64,000 bases of DNA from Acidovorax kalamii (GTDB taxonomy: Bacteria; Pseudomonadota; Gammaproteobacteria; Burkholderiales; Burkholderiaceae_C): positions 1-64,000 of the forward strand of contig NZ_NOIG01000014.1 of NCBI RefSeq assembly GCF_002245625.1, written 5' to 3'. The notes below the pieces were generated by a model that saw only the letters and a list, made by a program, of their open reading frames with translations, was not told the origin of the DNA and did not search any database. Position numbers and translations under genes: made by a program. Shown piece by piece: positions 47,161-58,939 of this stretch (position 1 is its first letter; every line of letters begins with the position of its first letter).

Positions 47161-47688
47161 ATGGTTCTCGTCAAAACCCAGGCCGGGCAAGAGGCACTCA
47201 AGGATCGCCGTGGCAGTTTGAGTTCGCGCCAGCGTTCGGCATTCATCCTGTTTGACGGCAAGCGCAGCATGGGCGAAGTCCTGGCGGCCACGGCGGCCAT
47301 GGGCATCACGCAGGACGATGTCCAGACCATGATTGCCCAGGGGCTGCTGGCCCCGTTGTCGGGCCAGCCCCTGCCGGTGTTTGCCCAGGCAGGTGGCCCG
47401 GCATCGGCGCTTGCGGACGCTGCCGATGCCCTGGAGGCCCCGGGCACCGATCTGGGCACCATTGCCTCGCCCGTGGAGGGCTCGGGGCGCTCGCCCAAGG
47501 AGCGTTACCAAGCCGCTTACCCCATTGCGACGGAGCTGACGGCAGGCCTGGGGCTGCGCGGGTTTCGCCTGAACCTGGCAGTGGAAGGGGCGGGCAGCTT
47601 TGACGATCTGGCGGCGCTGGCCCCCAAGATCCGCGAGGCCGTGGGGGACGACAAGTTCGAACGGCTGGACCACGCGCTGTTTGACTGA
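47161..47688 (+). CDS. Hypothetical protein, small cytoplasmic
   Basis: Unrecognised soluble protein of 175 residues. The N-terminal half (about 1-65) has helices with RRGSLSSRQRSAFILFDGKR and an end IAQGLLAPL, which looks like a small winged or helical domain. A Pro/Ala/Gly-rich linker follows. The C-terminal part (RYQAAYPIATELTAGLGLRG to DDKFERLDHALF) is helical. No signal peptide or membrane segment is visible. TAGGAGAGGC directly precedes the ATG, a strong ribosome-binding site, supporting real translation. A bidirectional terminator follows at 47773-47804. No function is proposed. Confidence 0.75.
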   Translation: MVLVKTQAGQEALKDRRGSLSSRQRSAFILFDGKRSMGEVLAATAAMGITQDDVQTMIAQGLLAPLSGQPLPVFAQAGGPASALADAADALEAPGTDLGTIASPVEGSGRSPKERYQAAYPIATELTAGLGLRGFRLNLAVEGAGSFDDLAALAPKIREAVGDDKFERLDHALFD

Positions 47689-47772
47689 GCCCTTCGCACA
47701 CACTGCGCCTTTGCCCGTTTCGCCTGTTTTCCCTGTTTTGGAGGGCGGCGAGTGCGGTTCGCAGAAAACAAA

Positions 47773-47804
47773 AAAGCGGCCCGCAGGCCGCTTTGGTTTT
47801 TTTT
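47773..47804 (+). terminator. Bidirectional intrinsic terminator
   Basis: AAAGCGGCC and GGCCGCTTT pair perfectly around CGCA, followed by GG and eight T. On the other strand the same stem is followed by TTTTTTGTTTT. It thus ends both the small hypothetical gene on the left and the FKBP gene on the right, which converge here. Confidence 0.9.
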
Positions 47805-47824
47805 GTAGCCCGAGGGGCCCGCGA

Positions 47825-48184
47825 TCAGCGGCCGACCTTGAGCAGTTCCACGTCGAACTTGAGTGTGGCGTTCGGGGGGATCACGCCGCCTGCGCCACGG
47901 GCGCCGTAGCCCAGGGCGGCGGGGATGATCAGGGTGCGCTTGCCGCCGATCTTCATGCCTTGCACGCCTTCGTCCCAGCCCTTGATGACCATGCCCGCGC
48001 CCAGTGCAAATTCAAAGGGGTCGTTGCGGTCGCGGCTGGAGTCGAACTTGGCGCCTTGTTCGCCGTTGTTGTAGAGCCAGCCGGTGTAGTGCACCGACAC
48101 GTTCTGGCCCTTGGTGGCTTCGGCGCCTTCGCCCACGGTGGTGTCTTCGTACTGCAGGCCGGATGCGGTGGTGGTCAGTGCCAT
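47825..48184 (-). CDS. FKBP-type peptidyl-prolyl isomerase
   Basis: Single-domain FKBP of 119 residues without signal peptide, so cytoplasmic, catalysing proline cis-trans isomerisation. Motifs [60 protein letters not shown] and FDVELLKV cover the whole active site. AGGAACC precedes the ATG. It lies between a bidirectional terminator and a hairpin repeat, so it is probably transcribed alone. Confidence 0.95.
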   Translation of the reverse strand: MALTTTASGLQYEDTTVGEGAEATKGQNVSVHYTGWLYNNGEQGAKFDSSRDRNDPFEFALGAGMVIKGWDEGVQGMKIGGKRTLIIPAALGYGARGAGGVIPPNATLKFDVELLKVGR

Positions 48185-48196
48185 GGTGGAGGTTCC

Positions 48197-48275
48197 TTGA
48201 ATGCTATTAAAAATATAGCTTCTAGCGCTTGCTCATCGCGCGCTAGAAGCTATTTAGAGTGCTATTTTAGCGAAT
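48197..48275. repeat. Dispersed intergenic repeat, copy 3, with perfect 14-bp hairpin
   Basis: ATAGCTTCTAGCGC (48215-48228) and GCGCTAGAAGCTAT (48240-48253) are exact reverse complements around an 11-base loop, flanked by AT-rich GCTATTAAAAAT and GCTATTTTAGC. This is the best preserved copy in the window. It lies between the HxlR and FKBP genes and could act as a terminator or RNA-stabilising element. Confidence 0.7.
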
Positions 48276-48296
48276 GCCCTGTGCAGGGCCGGGGGC

Positions 48297-48605
48297 TCAG
48301 GCCTTCTTGGCACGGCCAGCCACCCAGCGGGTGGCGAAGGCCTGCACGTCCGACAGGCGCTTGAGCAGGTCGGCGCCCGAGGGGGTGACGGTGTAGCCGT
48401 CGCTGCCATGGTCCACAAAACCGGCCTCGCGCAGTTCCTTGATGCGGGTGTTGAGCGTGTTGGGGGTGATGCCGCCCACGCTGTCCTGCAGCAGGCGGAA
48501 GGTCTGGGGGTGGCCGTCCTTCAGGGCCCACAGCACGCGCAGTGCGTAGCGGCATTCAAGCCGCTCGAACAGTTGGTTGATGGCGACATTTTCTTTGGAG
48601 CTCAT
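48297..48605 (-). CDS. HxlR/winged-helix transcriptional regulator
   Basis: DNA-binding protein of 102 residues with a winged-helix fold: ALRVLWALKDGHPQTFRLLQ, then GITPNTLNTRIKELREAGFV as recognition helix, and a wing GSDGYTVTPSGADLL. It resembles HxlR-family regulators but lacks the Cys that some members use for redox sensing. No divergent target gene is adjacent: the next gene upstream is a LysR gene on the same strand. Its target is unknown. Confidence 0.85.
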   Translation of the reverse strand: MSSKENVAINQLFERLECRYALRVLWALKDGHPQTFRLLQDSVGGITPNTLNTRIKELREAGFVDHGSDGYTVTPSGADLLKRLSDVQAFATRWVAGRAKKA

Positions 48606-48797
48606 GGACGCTTCTCCTCGCGCAAGTGTTGGATCTCGATTCGGATCGGGCGGACGGTTGCCGGGCCCGTGATGTGCTGAAACTATAGCGCGGAACCCGT
48701 TTTGCTACAAGTTTGGTAGCTCAGAATGCACGTCACATATGCGCTGAAGGGGAAATTTGGGCCATTCGCCAGCAAAATGTTGCGCACCGGCCACGGA

Positions 48798-49712
48798 TCA
48801 GGGGGCCGGGAGCAGATGCCCCTGCCGCGCCAAATACCCCACCAGCAACTGCGCCGCCGGGGGCAGGGCGCTGGCGCTGCGGTAGCAGATGGCAAAGCGC
48901 CGCTGGGCCCAGGGGTCGCTCAGCGGGACGATGCGCACCGGTGCCAACTGGGCAAACGGCTGGGCCACCTCGCGCGGCACCACGCTGATGGCGAGGTTGG
49001 CGCGCACCACCCGCAGGGCGGCGTCAAAGTTGGACACCAGCACTCGGTGGGCCAGCATTTTTCCTTCCACTGCGGCGGCACGCGCCAGCAGCACCTGCAC
49101 GGCGCTCAGCGCGGGCATGCTCACGAATTCGTGCTCCAGCACATCAGCAAACCGCACGCTCTGCAACTGGGCCACGGGGTGCGACTCGTGTGCCACCACA
49201 GCCAGGTGGTCGCTGCGGTAGGCGCTGGTTTCCAGCCCCGACAGGTCGGCCGCGTCCCAGCAGATGCCAATGGAGGCGCTGCCGTCGCGCACACCTTGCA
49301 CCACGTCCGGGCTCACGCGCTCCTCCAGGCTGATCTGGATGTTGCGGTGTGCAGGGTCCTGCAGAAAGGCCGCCACATCGTCGGCCAGCGACTCGGCCAT
49401 GACCGACGCCGTGACCAGCATGCGCACATGGCCGCGCGTGCCGGTGGCGTAGGCCGCCATGTCACGCTCGATCTGCCCCACGCTGGCCAGCATGGTGCGG
49501 GCATGCTCCAGCAGCGTCTCGCCCGCCGGGGTGGGTACCACGCCCCGCCGTTTGCGCAGCAGCAGTGGCGTGCCCACGGTGTCTTCCAGCTGCGCCAGCC
49601 GCTTGCTGATGGCCGAGCCCACGATGGACTCCTGCTCGGCCGCGCGCGCAATGCTGCGCTGCTCGCACACGGCGGCAAAGAGGCGCAGGGTCTGCAGATC
49701 CAGGTCGCGCAT
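48798..49712 (-). CDS. LysR-family regulator of the divergent CoA-ester operon
   Basis: LysR-type regulator of 304 residues. The winged helix (LQTLRLFAAVCEQRSIARAA, SAISKRLAQLEDTVGTPLL) is followed by a periplasmic-binding-like effector domain (HVRMLVTASVMAESLADDVA, GICWDAADLSGLET, NLAISVVPREVAQPFA). It is divergent from the HMG-CoA-lyase-like, CoA-transferase and Bug genes, across a 118-base gap with two LysR-type dyads (49736-49748 and 49777-49790). It therefore probably controls those genes in response to their substrate or a CoA ester. Confidence 0.92.
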   Translation of the reverse strand: MRDLDLQTLRLFAAVCEQRSIARAAEQESIVGSAISKRLAQLEDTVGTPLLLRKRRGVVPTPAGETLLEHARTMLASVGQIERDMAAYATGTRGHVRMLVTASVMAESLADDVAAFLQDPAHRNIQISLEERVSPDVVQGVRDGSASIGICWDAADLSGLETSAYRSDHLAVVAHESHPVAQLQSVRFADVLEHEFVSMPALSAVQVLLARAAAVEGKMLAHRVLVSNFDAALRVVRANLAISVVPREVAQPFAQLAPVRIVPLSDPWAQRRFAICYRSASALPPAAQLLVGYLARQGHLLPAP

Positions 49713-49735
49713 GGCAAATCTCCAGGATTGTGATG

Positions 49736-49790
49736 TTCCGTTTGGGAATGTTATGGCTTCCGAGATGTATTTTCTGATTCATTCGGGAAT
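49736..49790. promoter_or_regulatory. LysR-type binding dyads between divergent genes
   Basis: TTCCGTTTGGGAA (49736-49748) is a T-N11-A site with TTCC/GGAA arms. ATTCATTCGGGAAT (49777-49790) has ATTC/GAAT arms. They share TTC...GGGAA and lie 28 bases apart, as paired recognition and activation sites of LysR regulators often do. Confidence 0.5.
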
Positions 49791-49830
49791 TTTTAGAATC
49801 TTGCCCAGACCCACCCGAAAGAGACATCCC

Positions 49831-50808
49831 GTGCGCACCTCCCCGATCCCGTCCGACCTGCAGCCCCCGGCGGCCCGTGCCACCGTCCGCGAAGTCGGCC
49901 TGCGCGACGGCCTGCAAAGTATTGCCACGGTGGTGCCCACCGCGCACAAGATCGAATGGATCAGCGCTGCCTACGCCGCCGGCCAGCGCGAGATCGAGGT
50001 GGGCTCCTTTGTACCGGCTCGGCTGTTGCCCCAGTTGGCCGACACGGCCGAGGTGCTGGCCCATGCCAAAAACCTGCCCGGCCTGGTGGCCTCGGTGCTG
50101 GTGCCCAACATCAAAGGCGCCGAGCGCGCGCTGGAGCAGGGTGCCGACCTGATGATCGTGCCCCTGTCCGCCAGCCGCGCCCACAGCCTGGCCAACCTGC
50201 GCAAGACCCCCGACGAGGTGGTGGCCGAGGTGGCGCGCATCCGCGCGCTGCGCGATGCCAGCGGCCGCCGCACATTGATCGAAGGTGGCGTGGGCACGGC
50301 CTTTGGTTGCACCCTGCAGGGCGAGGTGGCTGAGAGCGAAGTGCTGCGCCTGATGGTGGCCTTGCTGGATGCGGGGGCCGACCGCGTGAGCCTGGCTGAC
50401 ACCGTGGGTTTTGCCGACCCGGCCTCGGTCGCCCGGCTGTTTGAAAAGGCCCGCGCCCTGGTGGGCGACCGCCTGGCCTGCGCGCACTTCCACGACACGC
50501 GCGGCATGGGCCTGGCCAATGTGTATGCCGCCTGGCAGGCAGGCATCACCCGCTTCGACGCCTGCCTGGCGGGCATTGGCGGCTGCCCGCACGCGCCGGG
50601 CGCCAGTGGCAATGTCACCACCGAAGACCTCGTGTTCATGCTGGAGCGTATGGGCGTTGCCACTGGTATCGACGTGACCGCGCTGCTCGCGCTGCGCCAG
50701 CGCGTGGCCGGATGGTTGTCGGGCGAGACCCTGCATGGCACGCTCTGGCAGGCCGGGCTGCCGCAGAATGCCGCACCCGCCGCGCTGCGCTTGGCAGCAA
50801 CGGCCTGA
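49831..50808 (+). CDS. Hydroxymethylglutaryl-CoA lyase-like enzyme
   Basis: HMGL-like TIM-barrel lyase of 325 residues. VREVGLRDGLQS carries the substrate Arg and metal Asp. HFHDTRGMGLANVYAAW has the metal-binding His pair, and GIGGCPHAPGASGN is the Cys-bearing active-site loop of HMG-CoA lyases. It starts with GTG at 49831 after AAAGAGA; upstream in-frame codons overlap the control region. It splits a 3-hydroxy-3-methylglutaryl-CoA-type ester into acetyl-CoA (or pyruvate) and a second product. With the following CoA-transferase it suggests that an organic acid is first activated and then cleaved, for example itaconate/citramalate-like or methylglutarate-like compounds; the choice is open. 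Confidence 0.88.
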   Translation: MRTSPIPSDLQPPAARATVREVGLRDGLQSIATVVPTAHKIEWISAAYAAGQREIEVGSFVPARLLPQLADTAEVLAHAKNLPGLVASVLVPNIKGAERALEQGADLMIVPLSASRAHSLANLRKTPDEVVAEVARIRALRDASGRRTLIEGGVGTAFGCTLQGEVAESEVLRLMVALLDAGADRVSLADTVGFADPASVARLFEKARALVGDRLACAHFHDTRGMGLANVYAAWQAGITRFDACLAGIGGCPHAPGASGNVTTEDLVFMLERMGVATGIDVTALLALRQRVAGWLSGETLHGTLWQAGLPQNAAPAALRLAATA

Positions 50809-50832
50809 CCCCCTTTTCGGAACGACCTGAAC

Positions 50833-52050
50833 ATGAACGACGACACACCCGCCACCCCCTCGTCCCCCCGCCTGCCGCTCGAAGGCCTGCGCGTAGTCGA
50901 GTTCACCCACATGGTCATGGGCCCCACCTGCGGCATGGTACTGGCCGACCTGGGCGCCGAGGTCATCAAGGTCGAGCCTGTGGATGGCGACCGCACCCGC
51001 CATCTGCTGGGCGCGGGCGCGGGCTTCTTCCCCATGTTCAACCGCAACAAGAAGAGCATTGCCATCGACCTGCGCAGCCCCGAGGGCCTGGCGGTGGCGC
51101 GCAAGCTGGCTGCATCCGCCGACGTGGTGGCGCAAAACTTCAAGCCGGGCGTGATGACCAAGTACGGCCTGGACTATGCCGCGCTGAGCGAGGTCAACCC
51201 GCGCCTCATCTACGTCAACCACACGGGCTTCTTGCCCGGCCCGTACGAGCACCGCACGGCGCTCGATGAGGTGGTGCAGATGATGGGCGGCCTGGCCTAC
51301 ATGACCGGCCGCCCTGGCGACCCGCTGCGCGCGGGCAGCAGCGTGAACGACATCATGGGCGGCATGTTCGGCGCGATCGGTGCGATGGCGGCGCTGATGC
51401 AGCGCGGCATCACCGGGCGCGGGCAGGAGGTGGATTCGGCCCTGTTCGAGAACAACGTGTTCCTGGTCGGCCAGCACATGATGCAGTACGCCGTCACCGG
51501 CAAACCGGCAGCCCCCATGCCCGACCGCATTTCGTCCTGGGCCGTGTACGACGTGTTCAGCGTGAAGGACGGCGGGCAGATCTTTTTGGCCGCCGTGAGC
51601 GATGCGCAGTGGCAGACCTTCTGCGATGCCATGGGCTATGCCGACCTGAAGGCCGACACGGGCCTCGCCACCAACAACGACCGCGTGCGCGCCCGTCCCA
51701 CGCTGATGCCCGTGCTGCGCGAGCGGCTGGCGCAGCACACGGCCGATGAGCTGGCCGCGATCTTCGAGCGCCACGGCCTGCCGTTTGCACCCATCCGCCG
51801 ACCCGAAGAACTGTTTTACGACCCGCACCTGCAAGCCACCGGTGGCCTGGCCGACATCACGCTGCCCGACGGTGAGCGCGCCGGGCAGACTGCGCAGATC
51901 ACGCTGATGCCGCTGCGCATGGACGGCCAGCGCCTGGATGTGCGCCGTGACCCGCCGCGCCTGGGCCAGCACACCGCCGAGCTGCTGCAGGGCCTGGGTT
52001 ACACGGCCGATGAAGTGGCCGCGTTGCAGGCCAGCGGGGCCATTGCCTGA
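50833..52050 (+). CDS. Class III CoA-transferase (CaiB/BaiF family)
   Basis: CoA-transferase of 405 residues that moves CoA between acyl groups through an enzyme-bound Asp. LEGLRVVEFTHMVMGPTCGM, LADLGAEVIKVEPVDGDRTR, FNRNKKSIAIDLRSPEG and TGRPGDPLRAGSSVNDIMGG are family motifs; D173 in the last is the likely catalytic Asp. It starts 24 bases after the lyase gene. Together they look like activation and cleavage of an imported carboxylic acid, for which the next gene encodes a binding protein. Confidence 0.92.
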   Translation: MNDDTPATPSSPRLPLEGLRVVEFTHMVMGPTCGMVLADLGAEVIKVEPVDGDRTRHLLGAGAGFFPMFNRNKKSIAIDLRSPEGLAVARKLAASADVVAQNFKPGVMTKYGLDYAALSEVNPRLIYVNHTGFLPGPYEHRTALDEVVQMMGGLAYMTGRPGDPLRAGSSVNDIMGGMFGAIGAMAALMQRGITGRGQEVDSALFENNVFLVGQHMMQYAVTGKPAAPMPDRISSWAVYDVFSVKDGGQIFLAAVSDAQWQTFCDAMGYADLKADTGLATNNDRVRARPTLMPVLRERLAQHTADELAAIFERHGLPFAPIRRPEELFYDPHLQATGGLADITLPDGERAGQTAQITLMPLRMDGQRLDVRRDPPRLGQHTAELLQGLGYTADEVAALQASGAIA

Positions 52051-52130
52051 TCTTTCCTTGACGACCGGGGCCCCCCACGCGGCGCAGACCGCAGGCCCCC
52101 GGATTCCCCACCCCACCACCGGAGACAACC

Positions 52131-53168
52131 GTGCCCCAGTCCACCCCTGCCTTTGACTTGCCCCGCATCGCGCCCGCCACGCACGGCCTGCCCACGCGTC
52201 GCCAGGCCCTGGCCACCGGCGCCGCCGCGCTGGCCGCTGCGGCCTGGGGCCTGCCCCGCCTGGCCCGTGCCCAGGGCGACGGCAAGCCGCTGCGCGTGAT
52301 CCTGCCGCTGTCGGCGGGCTCGGGGGCGGACGGCGCCATCCGTGCCATCAGCACCAGCCTGGCCAAGGCACTGGGCCAGCCCATCGTCATCGAGAACCTG
52401 CCGGGCGCGGGTGGCATCACCGGCACCACGCAAATCGTGCGTGCGCCCAAGGACGGCTCGGTGATCGGTGTGGTGTCCAACAACCATGTGGTCAACCCCA
52501 GCGTGTACAAGAACATACCGTTCGACTCACTGACCGACATCACGCCCATCACCATCATTGGCGCCACGCCCTTTGTGCTGGTGGCCCACCCCTCGGTGCC
52601 CGCCAAGACGGTGCAGGAGCTGGTCGCGCTGGCCAAGTCGAAACCCGGCGTGCTCAACTACGGGTCGTCCGGCAACGGCACCATCCTGCACCTGGGCGCG
52701 GCCATGTTTGTGGACCAGGCGCAGCTCGACATCAAGCACATCCCCTACCGGGGCATGGGCCCGCTGATGAACGACATCCTGGGCGGGCAGGTGCAGCTGG
52801 GGGTGGTGGCGGTGGCGCCCGCTGCGGCGCACATCAAGTCGGGTGCGCTGCGCGCCCTGGGGGTGACCACGGCCAGCCGCGTGCCCCTGCTGCCCGGGGT
52901 GCCGACCATTGCCGAACAGGGCCTGCCGGGCTACGAACTGGATGGCTGGATCGCCCCCGTGGCGCCTGCGGGCCTGCCCAAGGCCGAGCTCGCGCGGCTG
53001 TACAACGGCTTCAAGGCCGCCATGGAGATGCCCGAGGCGCGCGATGCTCTGCTTGCCCAGGGCTACGAGATCAAGCTCACGCCGCCCGAACCCGCCGCCG
53101 CCTTCTTCCGCACCGAAGCCGCGCGCATGGCGCAGGTGGTGAAAAACGCCCACGTGAAGATTGACTGA
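52131..53168 (+). CDS. Bug/TctC-type periplasmic binding protein of the CoA-ester operon
   Basis: Exported Bug-family receptor of 345 residues. The long leader has a Tat-like RRQALATGAAALAAAAW. ILPLSAGSGADGAIRAIST and ENLPGAGGITGTTQIVRAPK are ligand-contact motifs, with IPYRGMGPLMNDILGGQVQL later. It starts with GTG after GGAGACAACC. No membrane subunits follow. Its place after the lyase and transferase suggests that it captures the acid those enzymes process. Confidence 0.9.
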   Translation: MPQSTPAFDLPRIAPATHGLPTRRQALATGAAALAAAAWGLPRLARAQGDGKPLRVILPLSAGSGADGAIRAISTSLAKALGQPIVIENLPGAGGITGTTQIVRAPKDGSVIGVVSNNHVVNPSVYKNIPFDSLTDITPITIIGATPFVLVAHPSVPAKTVQELVALAKSKPGVLNYGSSGNGTILHLGAAMFVDQAQLDIKHIPYRGMGPLMNDILGGQVQLGVVAVAPAAAHIKSGALRALGVTTASRVPLLPGVPTIAEQGLPGYELDGWIAPVAPAGLPKAELARLYNGFKAAMEMPEARDALLAQGYEIKLTPPEPAAAFFRTEAARMAQVVKNAHVKID

Positions 53169-53255
53169 CGGACCGAGACCCGCCGAGACCGGGCGGCGGG
53201 TGGGGCAGGGCGTGGCCTGTCAGGCCGCCTGACCGTTCGCCACGCCGCTCCGGAG

Positions 53256-53328
53256 CAAAAATTTGAAGCTTTTTAGGACGTTACCGCGCTATGGGTAAGC
53301 CTTTTAAGCTATTGTTTTGATAGTAATC
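53256..53328. repeat. Dispersed intergenic repeat, copy 4
   Basis: CAAAAATTTGAAGCTTTTTAG, then GCGCTATGGGTAAGCC and TTTTAAGCTATTGTTTTGATAG. It shares the AGCTATnnnTTTGATAG end with copy 1. It lies between the convergent Bug and MCP genes. Confidence 0.5.
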
Positions 53329-53332
53329 TGCG

Positions 53333-54949
53333 TCAGGCTTGTGGTGCGGGCAACGCGTGATGCTGGTGGTGTTGCGGAGAGCGCTGCGGATGCTGCTGAT
53401 GTGACTGGTGCCGCAGGCGGAACACCGCCACGGCATCCACCAACTGGCGGGCCTGGCCGCTCAGGCTGCCTGCGGCGGCGGCGCTTTCTTCCACCAGGGC
53501 GGCGTTCTGTTGCGTCACGTCGTCCATGCGCACGATGGCCTGTGTCACGCGCTGCATGTCCGAGGTCTGCGCGGCGCTGGCCTGGCTGATTTCTTCCATC
53601 AGGCTGCTCACCTCGCGGATGGACGCCACGACCTCGGTCATGGTGGTGCCCGCATCCCGCGCCAGGTCCGAGCCCGCCTGCACACGTTCCACGCTGGTCT
53701 GGATCAGCGCCTTGATCTCGCGCGCCGCCCCGGCGCTGCGCGTGGCCAGGTTGCGCACCTCGCTGGCCACCACCGCAAAACCCCGGCCCTGCTCACCCGC
53801 ACGCGCGGCTTCCACGGCGGCATTAAGCGCCAGGATATTCGTCTGGAACGCAATCCCGTCGATCACTCCAATGATGTCGGCAATGCGGCGCGAACTTTCC
53901 TGGATGCCCTGTACCACCTCCACCATCTGCGTCACCACATCGCCGCCGCGCTGTGCCACGGTGGCGCCGCTCTTGGCCAGTTCGTTGGCGCGTTGCGCGT
54001 TCGAGGCGTTCTGCTGCACCGTGGCCTGCAGTTGCTGCATGGACGAAGCGGTTTCGTCCAGCGACGAAGCCTGCTCTTCGGTGCGCATGCTCAGGTCGGC
54101 ATTGCCCTGGGCTATTTCGGCACTCGCGCTGGCCACGCCCTCGGCGTTGCTGCGCACACCGGCCACCACGGTCTCCAGGTTGTCCTGCATGGCGCGCAGG
54201 GCTTCGAGCAGCCGGGCGGGCTCGTCGCGGCCTTCCACACGGATGCTGGTGGTCAGGTCGCCCGCTGCCACCTTGTGGGCCAGCGACACGGCCACGCCGA
54301 GCGGCCGCACCACCGACCGCGTGAGCAGCCAGCCCGCGCACGCGCCCAGTGCGGTCACCAGCGCCAGCGCCACCAGGCTGCTGACCAGCGCGCGCCGCGC
54401 GTCTTGCCCCGCCTGCTGGGCAATGGCCGCGCTGCTGGCGGCCACCTGCTGGCTCAGCTCGGTGAGCAGCTTGGCCGGGCCCTGGTCGATGTCTGCCACG
54501 TCGGCATCCCCAGCCGATGGCACAAAGCCCAGCGACTGGAACACTTCAAAACCCTTGCGGTAACCTTGCGCCATCTGCGCGTGGGCCTGGGTGAACTTTT
54601 GCAGCGCGGCCTTTTCCTGCGCGTCGGTCAGCTGGGGCTCCAGCGCCTTGGCGGCATCGGCCACCCGTTTTTCGCTGGCCTGGAAGGCGTTCCAGTGCAA
54701 TTCGCGCTTGCGCGAGTCTTCGCCGCGCAGCAGGGTGTTCTTCCACTCCAGCACCTGGGTCTTGAACTCGCTCTCCATGCGGCTCACGGCGCGCTCCTGC
54801 GCCACCCGCCCGAGCACCGTGGTGTCGTAGGTGCCCAGCGTGCGGTACAGCGTGGCGATGCCGAACAGCGCGGCGCCCAGCAGCAGCGCCAGCACCAGGC
54901 CCAGGGCCGTGGCCATGCGTGCGCCGATGGAGTGGTTGGACATTTTCAT
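53333..54949 (-). CDS. Methyl-accepting chemotaxis protein
   Basis: Classical transmembrane chemoreceptor of 538 residues. Helix 1 ([20 protein letters not shown]) and helix 2 ([20 protein letters not shown]) border a periplasmic four-helix-type sensor of about 150 residues. A HAMP domain follows, then methylation helices and the signalling hairpin [20 protein letters not shown] with [15 protein letters not shown]. The end is His/Gln-rich ([18 protein letters not shown]) and lacks the NWETF-type CheR-binding pentapeptide. The start at 54949 follows GGAG by 6 bases; a four-residue longer start is less supported. Ligand unknown. Confidence 0.93.
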   Translation of the reverse strand: MKMSNHSIGARMATALGLVLALLLGAALFGIATLYRTLGTYDTTVLGRVAQERAVSRMESEFKTQVLEWKNTLLRGEDSRKRELHWNAFQASEKRVADAAKALEPQLTDAQEKAALQKFTQAHAQMAQGYRKGFEVFQSLGFVPSAGDADVADIDQGPAKLLTELSQQVAASSAAIAQQAGQDARRALVSSLVALALVTALGACAGWLLTRSVVRPLGVAVSLAHKVAAGDLTTSIRVEGRDEPARLLEALRAMQDNLETVVAGVRSNAEGVASASAEIAQGNADLSMRTEEQASSLDETASSMQQLQATVQQNASNAQRANELAKSGATVAQRGGDVVTQMVEVVQGIQESSRRIADIIGVIDGIAFQTNILALNAAVEAARAGEQGRGFAVVASEVRNLATRSAGAAREIKALIQTSVERVQAGSDLARDAGTTMTEVVASIREVSSLMEEISQASAAQTSDMQRVTQAIVRMDDVTQQNAALVEESAAAAGSLSGQARQLVDAVAVFRLRHQSHQQHPQRSPQHHQHHALPAPQA

Positions 54950-54998
54950 CAGAGGCTCCAAAGGTTCTGCAGCGGGCCCGGAGGGCCTGGTGGTGAGA

Positions 54999-56036
54999 TC
55001 AGGCCTTCAGCTTGAGCAAATAGACCATCACGCGGGCGGTGGTGAGGTCCAGCTCCATGAACTCTGCCAAATCCTTGCCCGTGAGCCAAGAGGGTTCCCA
55101 CCGGTTCTGCTTGAGCGTGCGCGTCCAGGACTCATGGTGGGTGGCGGCTTCGATGGCGGCCAGCATCTCGGCCGCCCGCGCAGGTGCCACGCCCTTGCCG
55201 GTGAACACGCCGCGCCAGTTGGCCATGACAGCGTCCAGTCCCTGTTCGCGGAATGCGGGCAGGCCAAACGCGCTGCGGCGCGACGAGACGCCGATGGCAC
55301 GCAGCTTGCCCGCCGCAATCGCGTCGCTGAACTCGCTGTAGCCCGACAGGCCCACGGCCGCGTTGCCAGACATCACGGCCTCGACCACGTCGGCACCACC
55401 CGGAAACGGCTTGTAGACCAGCCCTTCCGGGTTGGCCTTGGTGGCACGCGCCAAGACTCCCGCAAAGATATGGTCCACCCCTCCGGCAGAGCCACCGGCC
55501 ACGGGCACCGCCTTCAGGTCTGCGCGCATGGCATCGGCCAGGTCCTTGGTGGTTTTGATGGGCGATTGCGCCGCCACCGCCGCCACCAGGTAGTCACTGG
55601 TCAGGCGCGCCAGGGGCTGTATCTGGCCCATGTCCACGGCAGGTTTCTGCAGCGCCACGGCGCCCACCATCACCATGCCCCCCATGAACAAGGTGTTGGC
55701 ATCGTTACCGTATTTTTCAGCGTACTTGGCGAGGCCAATGGTGCCGCCCTTGCCGCCGATGTTCTCGTACTCGACCTGGTCGGCCGCGCCCGCGCCCACC
55801 AGCGCTGCGCCCAGCGCGCGGCCAGTCTGGTCCCAGCCGCCACCGGGGTTGGCGGGGATCACGATGCGCAGCGTGCCCACCAGCTTGGGTGCCTTGGGCG
55901 GCGCGCTGCGCGCGGCAGCGCCTGCGGCGGCCGCCTGGGCCCAGGCGGAAGTGGCAAACGAGGTACCTAGTGCGCCGATGGCGCCCGTGGCGGTGGCGCG
56001 GGCAAGGATCTGGCGGCGGTTGAAGGAGGTCGTCAT
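54999..56036 (-). CDS. Bug/TctC-type periplasmic binding protein
   Basis: Exported Bug-family receptor of 345 residues with a Tat-like leader ([19 protein letters not shown]). [20 protein letters not shown] and [20 protein letters not shown] are the family ligand loops; the PGGGWDQTG form resembles TctC receptors for tricarboxylates. It ends 50 bases upstream of the MCP start on the same strand, so uptake or ligand capture may be linked with chemotaxis. No ribosome-binding site is obvious before the ATG. Membrane partners TctA and TctB are not in the window. Confidence 0.9.
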   Translation of the reverse strand: MTTSFNRRQILARATATGAIGALGTSFATSAWAQAAAAGAAARSAPPKAPKLVGTLRIVIPANPGGGWDQTGRALGAALVGAGAADQVEYENIGGKGGTIGLAKYAEKYGNDANTLFMGGMVMVGAVALQKPAVDMGQIQPLARLTSDYLVAAVAAQSPIKTTKDLADAMRADLKAVPVAGGSAGGVDHIFAGVLARATKANPEGLVYKPFPGGADVVEAVMSGNAAVGLSGYSEFSDAIAAGKLRAIGVSSRRSAFGLPAFREQGLDAVMANWRGVFTGKGVAPARAAEMLAAIEAATHHESWTRTLKQNRWEPSWLTGKDLAEFMELDLTTARVMVYLLKLKA

Positions 56037-56218
56037 ACGGTCTTTGGCAAAAAAAGGGGGGGATGCAGATCGTTGGGTCGGCCTGTGCGCACTGCGACAG
56101 GAGATTGCCGAACTGCATGGCAGTCTCCTTCAGCCGTGTGGCAATGGTCACCATCCAAGCTGTCAGTCTGCTGTCGCTGGCATGGGGGTAAACGTGGGGG
56201 CCGCGCTGAGCAAAGCCC

Positions 56219-56257
56219 AAAAAAACGCCCTGCGCCGCAGATGCGGGGCAGGGCGTT
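56219..56257 (-). terminator. Intrinsic terminator of rpoD
   Basis: Read on the minus strand, AACGCCCTGC and GCAGGGCGTT form a perfect 10-bp stem around a 14-base loop, followed by a run of T (seven A on the plus strand at 56219-56225). It lies about 40 bases after the rpoD stop. Confidence 0.9.
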
Positions 56258-56294
56258 GGGGCCAGCGAAGGCTGGGTTGCGAGGCTTACGGCGC

Positions 56295-58676
<2,382 letters not shown>

Positions 58677-58939
58677 GGAACAACCTCAGAATCAAAAACG
58701 GACACACAAAGAAATCGCAAGCGCCACAGATCCCGGCGCGGGTGGCGGTGCGAAGCTGAACGGTCTTCGCACTTCGAGGGGATGCCCTCAGCGGCAAGAT
58801 GTCTGGGCGATCATTTGGTGTGCAGTCCTTGCGATAAGTGGGCCCATCAGCGCATAGGTGCGCGTTTGTCGCGGTGGCCCGGCTCGGAGGTGCTGCTGTC
58901 GCTCTTGCCTAACCCTACATCATACCATTTGACTCGATT

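Noticed and set aside
53178-53201. Hairpin ACCCGCC/GGCGGGT after the Bug gene as an intrinsic terminator
   Set aside because: The stem is only 7 bp in very G+C-rich DNA and no T-run follows, so it is not distinguishable from chance.
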